Shown here piece after piece: positions 59,089 through 64,000 of a stretch of DNA of 64,000 nt (position 1 is its first letter; each line of letters begins with the position of its first letter). The notes beneath the pieces are model-generated. The model was given only the letters and a program-made list of their open reading frames with translations, had not been told where the DNA came from and did not search any database. The DNA is from CAZWSX01 sp964636985 (GTDB lineage: Bacteria; Planctomycetota; Planctomycetia; Pirellulales; Pirellulaceae). The stretch lies in the NCBI GenBank assembly GCA_964636985.1, contig CAZWSX010000016.1, forward strand, positions 62,001 to 126,000, read 5' to 3'. The position numbers and the translations under genes are program-made.

Positions 59089-59133
59089 TTAGTTCGATGC
59101 TTTCGGCAGTTCACAAGACATCGACCGAACTAC
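59089..59133 (-). pseudogene. Remnant of the DUF1559 gene 3' end
   Basis: GGTTAGTTCG followed by a GGCAG-TTCACA..CATCG pattern matches the true 3' end of the DUF1559 gene at 60040-60090, about 952 bp away. It is too short and changed to encode anything. It is explained as the far edge of a tandem duplication. Boundaries are approximate. Confidence 0.5.
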
Positions 59134-59146
59134 CGGGGGCGAGCAG

Positions 59147-59245
59147 GGCGATGACCACGGCGCCAACCTTCCGCGTTCTGGCGAACACGGCTACAGCACC
59201 GCGAAGTAGAAGTTCCGTTGAGGTTATTGCTTTGTTCGGATTTTC
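59147..59245 (+). pseudogene. Remnant of the six-helix membrane gene 3' end
   Basis: Translation gives AMTTA....SRSSVEVIALFGFS against the intact AMATA....NKSSVEVSALFGFS of the gene ending at 58253, about 1,062 bp away. The copy is broken downstream. Together with the DUF1559 remnant it marks the junction of a tandem duplication. The left boundary is uncertain. Confidence 0.6.
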
Positions 59246-59271
59246 CTATGGTGGCGGCGTCAAGAAAAACA

Positions 59272-59306
59272 ACAGGGGCTCGAGTCCTGTGGACTCGAGC
59301 CCCTGT
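59272..59306 (-). terminator. Terminator of lipoprotein copy 2
   Basis: A perfect 16-bp stem (59272-59287 and 59291-59306) with a TGT loop, followed on the minus strand by TGTTTTTCTT. It lies 40 bp past the stop of lipoprotein copy 2. Its sequence differs from the terminator of copy 1 although it occupies the same place. Confidence 0.85.
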
Positions 59307-59345
59307 CCTAAATCCGTCTTAGATCGAATTGGCGAATCAAGCCGT

Positions 59346-59867
59346 CTACTTGGCCGGCTTGTTGCCTTCCAACTCAAAATCGAAGTCACCCTTGGGCGGC
59401 TCGACTTTCTTGGTATACGGCGTGGTATCGACGCCGGCGTATTTTATTGGAATGCGACCTTCCTTTATCTCTTTGGGAGCGTTGGGGTCTTTGTTTGCAT
59501 TCATCACCTTTTCCATCTGTTTGATGTAATCAGGATTGCTGATATCGGGACCCTTTGTCCCAGTAGAGGTCATCTGCGGCGATTCTTCCTGAAGTTCGCC
59601 GTCTTGAAAGGTGATCTTGTAATCCCCAGGGCGTGCGCCGTCTCCCTTTTTGTCAGTGGTCAGCTGATAAGTTCCATCCTCGCCCGTTTTCCCGGTGGCG
59701 TTTTTGGTGATGTCCTTGGCATCCATGAACGTCACGATAACGTTCGCCGCTGGCTTGCCATCAATGAGTACCTTTCCTGAGACCGGAACAGGCCCAGGCT
59801 TCCCCGGTTCGCATCCCATCGCGAAGACAATCGCAACTAGCGGCAGAATCGCAAGCAAACGTTTCAT
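59346..59867 (-). CDS. Secreted lipoprotein, duplicated copy 2
   Basis: 173 residues with lipobox FAMGC (C19). The main differences from copy 1 are in the region about 93-145 (LQEESPQMTSTG against LQAERPQMTTSTG, and a changed helix before DPNAPKE); the N-terminal signal, the VSGKV start and the last 30 residues are almost the same. It shares copy 1's upstream sequence for about 170 bp, so both probably use related promoters. Function unknown. Confidence 0.75.
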   Translation of the reverse strand: MKRLLAILPLVAIVFAMGCEPGKPGPVPVSGKVLIDGKPAANVIVTFMDAKDITKNATGKTGEDGTYQLTTDKKGDGARPGDYKITFQDGELQEESPQMTSTGTKGPDISNPDYIKQMEKVMNANKDPNAPKEIKEGRIPIKYAGVDTTPYTKKVEPPKGDFDFELEGNKPAK

Positions 59868-59975
59868 TGTTTTGCACCGTTGGTTGATGAACTGGAATTC
59901 AAATAAACGCGTTGGGTGGCCGCTTACTCCAGGCGAATGCCGAGTGCATCGCGACGAACCACCCTGCCAAACACA

Positions 59976-60005
59976 CTTGGGGCGGAAGTTGCCTTCCGCC
60001 CCAAG
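59976..60005 (-). terminator. Terminator of the DUF1559 gene
   Basis: A perfect 13-bp stem CTTGGGGCGGAAG / CTTCCGCCCCAAG with a TTGC loop, about 40 bp after the DUF1559 stop on the minus strand. The T-run is weak. The duplicated counterpart at about 59,022-59,052 has several mismatches in the stem. Confidence 0.6.
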
Positions 60006-60041
60006 CGCATGAATAAAACGATAACCGTCAGAGCCACATGG

Positions 60042-61226
60042 TTAGTTCGGCGGCTTCACAGCAAGGCCATCGCGACGGCATCCCATCCGTTGATAGGTTT
60101 CGTAGTCGATGGATTCCGGTAAGAATTTCACCGCTCCGTCCGCAAATACGAAGTAGGCTCCGCCACGGTGCTTCGACTTGAAGCCAATGGCTGTCGTCCA
60201 GTTGTCATACCGGCGGCACATATTCGGGTTTTGCCCGGGGTCAGGAGGATTGCCGTCTTCGCCCAAGCACGTTTGGTAGTTGATCGGCGCGATCGTCGAC
60301 GTCCACCAGTTATTGAAGTGCCACCAGTGGTTACGGTAGTGGTCGCCGCAACGGTAGCGAACTTCACCATACAGGATAGTGAAGGCCGTGCCGTCGGGAA
60401 TTTCACCCAACGTTGCCGACCAGGCGCCACGAGCATAGGGACCCGAGATCCCGCCACTTTCCATCTTGTTGGTGTTACCGTGGTGGTTGTAGCCGTCGCC
60501 GAAGTAACTATTCACGTTGGTCGATGCTGGAAGCGTTACAGTTTGCCACACGCGACCACCACTATTGGTAGCGAGGTCCGACCGGTACAGGTTGCAACCG
60601 ATGTGCGTAGGCATACCAACGGGACCGATATTCATCCCGTAGTTGGCCGACGACAGACCTGGGTCATCGCGGCCCGTATCCGACGGGCAAAGCCAACCCC
60701 CGACTTCCCACTTTTCCTTGCGAAGGACGAAGAACTTGTACTTCTCCAGTTGGTCGTCGATAGTGCCGTTGTGGCTATAAGTGATATTGTTGACCGTCAC
60801 CGTGTTGGGATGGCACGTGAAGTCGAGTAGATCGTACGCGGGCGCAATTTCCATGTAAGGCATCAGCTTCACATAGCGCGAGCCTTTGTAGGCGTTTGGA
60901 AAATTGGCCCAGTCGCCGCACCGCCACCACCAGGGTTCCGCTGTGGTTGCAGCGTTCGCGCCGGGGTTGTCCGCCGCACCACAAAACTCGCTACCGGTCG
61001 GCAGCCGCTTGTGCGCGTCTTCGTACTCCAGGTTCCCAAGGCCGATTTGCTTCATGTTGTTGGAGCATTGCGTTTTTCGCGCGGCTTCGCGAGCAGCTTG
61101 GATCGCGGGAAGCAGCAGCGCCACGAGCACGCCGATGATCGCGATGACCACCAACAATTCGATGAGCGTGAAGCCCACCTTTCTCAATCTGACTCTTCGT
61201 CTTCTTCCAAGTGACCTCAAATTCAT
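60042..61226 (-). CDS. DUF1559 protein with prepilin-type N-terminus
   Basis: 394 residues from the ATG at 61226, chosen because GGAGGT lies seven bases upstream. After a basic lead the type IV pilin-like motif KVG-FTLIELLVVIAIIG appears (cleavage after G18, E23 at position 5), with the planctomycete continuation AIQAAREAARKTQCSNNMKQIGL. The C-terminal H-x(n)-DG motif KHRGGAYFVFADGAVKFL marks DUF1559. Such proteins are found in many copies in planctomycete genomes and are exported pseudopilins of unknown function. Next to it lie the two duplicated lipoproteins, a frequent planctomycete arrangement. Confidence 0.93.
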   Translation of the reverse strand: MNLRSLGRRRRVRLRKVGFTLIELLVVIAIIGVLVALLLPAIQAAREAARKTQCSNNMKQIGLGNLEYEDAHKRLPTGSEFCGAADNPGANAATTAEPWWWRCGDWANFPNAYKGSRYVKLMPYMEIAPAYDLLDFTCHPNTVTVNNITYSHNGTIDDQLEKYKFFVLRKEKWEVGGWLCPSDTGRDDPGLSSANYGMNIGPVGMPTHIGCNLYRSDLATNSGGRVWQTVTLPASTNVNSYFGDGYNHHGNTNKMESGGISGPYARGAWSATLGEIPDGTAFTILYGEVRYRCGDHYRNHWWHFNNWWTSTIAPINYQTCLGEDGNPPDPGQNPNMCRRYDNWTTAIGFKSKHRGGAYFVFADGAVKFLPESIDYETYQRMGCRRDGLAVKPPN

Positions 61227-61582
61227 ACCGACACCTCCAAAAAATAGCGGGAAAACACGAAAAAATATTTTCCCGAAAAACAAGAAAGGGTAGACAGGCG
61301 ACCTAAGCCCGCTACCAGGGGGACATTCTTCCCGAACTCATCGCCAATTACAATCCCTTCATAGCCCCCACTGGGGCGTTTTCTTTCACGCTTCTTTGGA
61401 AGACTAAGAAAACCGGCCATTTTTTGAGCTGTTTCGCCGGTCGTCGGCTCGTTTATTCAAATTTTTTTTCTAGATTTCGACCGATCGGCTGTTCGTTTCG
61501 TAAGATCCGTAATCCAGGCATGCAGGTGGCACAGGAACTTATCGCCCATAACGTTGTTGCCCAATCCGTGTTTTTTAAGACC

Positions 61583-62905
61583 ATGACCGCCAAATATCAA
61601 AGTTGGGTCCCTATGCTCCGCGCGTTGGCTGGCCTGACAGTCATCGGCCTGTTGGTTGCCCTTGTTGTTGTATGGGCGAGCCAGCCAACTCCTGATCCTT
61701 GGCAGGAGGTTCGCGAACTGATTCTTCATGGCAATCCCGAACGCGCCGGCGAAAAAATGCGCGAGCTCGATCCGGCAGGCAACAACTGGCGCACGCATTG
61801 GCTGCGCGCGCGGATGTACCGCTACGTCGGAAAAATGGCGGAAGCCCGGATCGAACTGCAGGAAGCCGCCAAATTGGGAGGGGATATCGAGACGCTGGAG
61901 CGGGAACAACTCTTTTGTTTGGCTGTCTCAGGACAGGTGAGTAGAGCAGAAGGACAATTGAATCGACTGTTGCTCGATCCAAGGGGAGACGCTGCCGAGA
62001 TCGCCCGCTCCTACACGCTGGGATATTACCTGGCACAGCGATTCAAAGAGGCCAATCAGATGCTCAAGGCCTGGCGAGACGATGAACCCAACAACGCCGA
62101 ACCATGGTTCCTGCAGGGGCTGGCATTCGACTTTACAGACCACACGCGGGAGGCCGTCGAGGCCATGCGCAAAGGCCTGGAACTAGACCCTTCCCGATGG
62201 AGAATGCGGCTTGTCCTGGCGGGGTATTTGGAAGCGGCCGGGGAGTTCGACGATGCATTCGCGGAAACGGAAGCGGTCTTGGCGGAACGCCCCAATGAGC
62301 CAGAAGCGATCTTCTTTATGGGGCTTTTAGGCTTGAAGTTCGGCGAACTTGAACTGGCAGAGGAAAACCTTGAAAAACTGCGTCACATCCCCAACGTCGA
62401 AATTCGCCTTTGCCAACTGGAAATGCAGGTGGCCGGCGTAAAACTCGATTGGCAAAACGTGAAAAGATGGGCCAGAAGGCTGTTAGAGCTACGCCCCAAC
62501 GATGTCGACGCGATGACGCAGCTTGCCCGCGCGCTTGCAGCGGAAGGGAACGTGGCGGAAGCGGAGGCGTACCGAGAGCGGATTCAACAAAACACCATTC
62601 GCTTGCAGAGCATCCAAAACCTCACGGACGAACTTGGCCGCGAGCGAAACCAGGCCGAATTGCTGATTGAGATTGGCGACGAGTCTCGCGCGGCCGACGT
62701 AGACGAGCGGGGCTATCACTGGTACCGCGCTGCAGTCGAGGTCGATCCGCTTTGCAAAAGAGGACACGAACGACTCGCCCGATACTACCGCGAAATTGGG
62801 AATCTCGAGCGGGCGGAAGAGCACGAGCGGAAAGCAAAGCAATGCCCCGACCGCCCCGTGCCCCCTTCTCTCGGCAAGCCTAAAGTAAGGCCCGACAAGA
62901 CCTGA
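61583..62905 (+). CDS. TPR protein with N-terminal membrane anchor
   Basis: 440 residues from the ATG at 61583; an earlier in-frame ATG at 61520 is possible but no ribosome-binding sequence decides. An anchor helix (MLRALAGLTVIGLLVALVVVWA) precedes about six to seven TPR units: ARMYRYVGKMAEARIELQEAA, AEIARSYTLGYYLAQRFKEA, PWFLQGLAFDFTDHTREAVEAM, MRLVLAGYLEAAGEFDDAFAE and a last one reading ERLARYYREIGNLERAEEHE. Probably a periplasmic or cytoplasmic scaffold. Divergent from the DUF1559 gene. Confidence 0.75.
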   Translation: MTAKYQSWVPMLRALAGLTVIGLLVALVVVWASQPTPDPWQEVRELILHGNPERAGEKMRELDPAGNNWRTHWLRARMYRYVGKMAEARIELQEAAKLGGDIETLEREQLFCLAVSGQVSRAEGQLNRLLLDPRGDAAEIARSYTLGYYLAQRFKEANQMLKAWRDDEPNNAEPWFLQGLAFDFTDHTREAVEAMRKGLELDPSRWRMRLVLAGYLEAAGEFDDAFAETEAVLAERPNEPEAIFFMGLLGLKFGELELAEENLEKLRHIPNVEIRLCQLEMQVAGVKLDWQNVKRWARRLLELRPNDVDAMTQLARALAAEGNVAEAEAYRERIQQNTIRLQSIQNLTDELGRERNQAELLIEIGDESRAADVDERGYHWYRAAVEVDPLCKRGHERLARYYREIGNLERAEEHERKAKQCPDRPVPPSLGKPKVRPDKT

Positions 62906-63243
62906 TTCGCTTGTCGATCGCACCCCCAAGTGGACGTCGTACATCGGATGCCACGTCATCACCACCAACAAGTCGATGGGCGTGAATAGGTCTCTTGGAA
63001 ATACCTATTCAAGGGGGGGGCACGCAGTCCTGGTGCCTGGGACGTATGGCCTTTAACCCCAACCGCTAAGCGGGCCCGCCTTAACAAATTGGTTTTAGGC
63101 GCCCTCTTTGAAAATTCTTACAAAGCGTTCGCTGGAACGCTTCACTATAAGACGTCGTTCAAAGGGCTCAGCGTGGCAGAAGACGAGACCACGGCGAACT
63201 GCCAGAGTCGATTCGCCGTAGATGGTGCGGAAGGAGTCACATT
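62906..63243. other. Intergenic region with small hairpins
   Basis: 338 bp between the TPR gene and the lipoprotein gene. It contains GAATAGGT / ACCTATTC (62984-62991 and 63003-63010), a G-run of eight, and AGCGTTC / GAACGCT around 63125-63142. No gene or clear RNA family is seen. Transcript ends or a small RNA are both possible. Confidence 0.3.
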
Positions 63244-63753
63244 ATGCAAATGGGAAGCATTCGGTCGGTCTCTTTACTGGCGCTGCTGTCTCTTGGTCTG
63301 CTCGCGGGGAGTGGTTGCACATCGCTTCCGCAAATGGGCATGCCCGATCTGTCGGCTCTTATGCCGTCGACGACAAAGACGCCGCCGAAGCAGGTGGTCT
63401 CGTTAGGCAAGTGCACCGTGGAATTCCGCGATTCCAACGGCGAACTCGAAGGCACTTCCCAACTCGATGTTGGAGAGGAAACGGTCGTCACGGAGTTGCT
63501 GCATCGGTCGCGCGCATTCAGTCGCTATAACCGCGTGCTGGTTCACCTGGATCGCAAAACTCCCAACGGCCCGCCCTGCCGCATGGACGTCCACGTCGAT
63601 AAGACAAAACGGCGTGCCGTGGAACACGAGGACTACCACATTCGACCAGGCGACAAGTTAGTGGTCCACGAAGACCCGCGGACCATCCTAGACGACATGA
63701 TGAGCCAGGCAACGAACGGAATGTTGGGCCGCGCCGCTCCTAAGACGCGCTAG
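63244..63753 (+). CDS. Lipoprotein of unknown function
   Basis: 169 residues; GGAAGGAG precedes the start. Lipobox LAGSGC (C25). After a Met/Pro/Thr-rich spacer comes a beta-rich domain of about 110 residues: CTVEFRDSNGELEGTSQLDVGEETVVTELL, NRVLVHLDRKTPNG and YHIRPGDKLVVHED. The last part (RPGDKLVV) resembles the end of SLBB/polysaccharide-export domains, which often read LRPGDxIxV, but the rest does not clearly match. Anchored in a membrane; function unknown. Confidence 0.6.
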   Translation: MQMGSIRSVSLLALLSLGLLAGSGCTSLPQMGMPDLSALMPSTTKTPPKQVVSLGKCTVEFRDSNGELEGTSQLDVGEETVVTELLHRSRAFSRYNRVLVHLDRKTPNGPPCRMDVHVDKTKRRAVEHEDYHIRPGDKLVVHEDPRTILDDMMSQATNGMLGRAAPKTR

Positions 63754-63777
63754 TCTTGCAGCACAACGGCTGAGAAC

Positions 63778-64000
63778 TCATCCACCCGACGTCGAAACGC
63801 GCCAGCGGCTGTTGAACAGCCAAATCATGGTGGTCATCAATCCGCCCAAGTACAGCAACGTGAAGGAGACGTAAGCAGCGTACATGTGCCAGGTGTTGGG
63901 GATGCCCTGGTTGATGTTCCGTCCCACGTTGATATCGAGCGGGACCGAGAAGATCGATATGAACGGGCTGGTGAAGCCCGCCGCCTTCACAACTGGCGTG
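63778..64000 (-). CDS. Membrane protein, C-terminal end, cut by window end
   Basis: The frame is open to the end of the window; about 74 C-terminal residues are present. One helix (AYVSFTLLYLGGLMTTMIWLF) near the C-terminus follows a polar segment with FSVPLDINVGRNINQGIPN. The pattern resembles the last helix of ABC-2-type permeases or gliding-type transporters, but there is too little to decide. It converges on the lipoprotein gene with 24 bp between them. Confidence 0.5.
   Translation of the reverse strand, partial: TPVVKAAGFTSPFISIFSVPLDINVGRNINQGIPNTWHMYAAYVSFTLLYLGGLMTTMIWLFNSRWRVSTSGG

Larger units (their letters stand above)
58910..59345. other. Duplication junction between the two lipoprotein genes
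   Basis: 436 bp without a functional gene. The first half (58,910-59,090) matches the region upstream of copy 2 (59,868-60,045), including a decayed version of the DUF1559 terminator (59025-59055). The middle (59,089-59,245) holds remnants of two genes described separately, and the rest is the terminator of copy 2. Confidence 0.7.

Noticed and set aside
59055..59780. Plus-strand frame across the duplication junction
   Set aside because: It runs through gene remnants, a terminator and the antisense of lipoprotein copy 2; not a real gene.
1..64000. CRISPR arrays, tRNA or rRNA genes, insertion sequences, prophage
   Set aside because: None recognised: no regularly spaced repeats, no cloverleaf with CCA-type end, no transposase, integrase or phage structural gene.

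Overview
The window looks like chromosomal DNA of a planctomycete, most likely a Pirellulales-type member of Planctomycetota. This rests on gene content seen in the sequence: a DUF1559 pseudopilin-like protein, small secreted lipoproteins with a VSGKV-type start, secreted PQQ-like propellers (one of about 1,600 residues), an eukaryote-type Ser/Thr kinase, DoxX and Gfo/Idh/MocA proteins, an arginine-rich 'FSLRWLL' membrane anchor, and a long MoxR/DUF58/BatA/VWA cluster. The DNA is GC-rich and evenly coding, with no insertion sequence, phage, rRNA, tRNA or CRISPR that I can see.

Layout. Positions 1-31,900 hold mostly single genes on both strands. They include housekeeping enzymes (accA, an animal-type purB, glnB, a PduO-type cobalamin adenosyltransferase, Nudix, HD phosphohydrolase, Zn-dependent phospholipase C), a redoxin/thioredoxin pair, ABC ATPase plus partner, and a DoxX / Gfo-Idh-MocA / TIM-barrel sugar cluster. 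Many stop codons here are followed by short palindromes that form dispersed repeat families.

Positions 31,900-51,400 are one long minus-strand supercluster. Read in transcription order: MoxR ATPase, DUF58, BatA-like, VWA protein (its VWA fold apparently interrupted by two membrane helices), a DUF4175-like membrane protein, a coiled-coil protein with PGE repeats, a poly-Gln TPR-type protein, an NPCBM-domain protein, then three HtrA-like genes joined by stop/start overlaps. Only the first HtrA-like protein keeps His-Asp-Ser; the next two have lost all three residues, and the last adds two PDZ domains and an esterase-like domain without a nucleophile. I regard this as the best candidate for an undescribed envelope quality-control system.

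Positions 51,600-64,000 hold the giant PQQ-TPR-PQQ protein, an HU-like protein, a six-helix membrane protein, a tandem duplication of a lipoprotein gene with recognisable gene remnants at the duplication junction, a DUF1559 gene, a TPR protein, a lipoprotein and a truncated membrane gene. Starts were chosen from Shine-Dalgarno-like sequence and signal peptides; all functional calls come from motif recognition without database searches.
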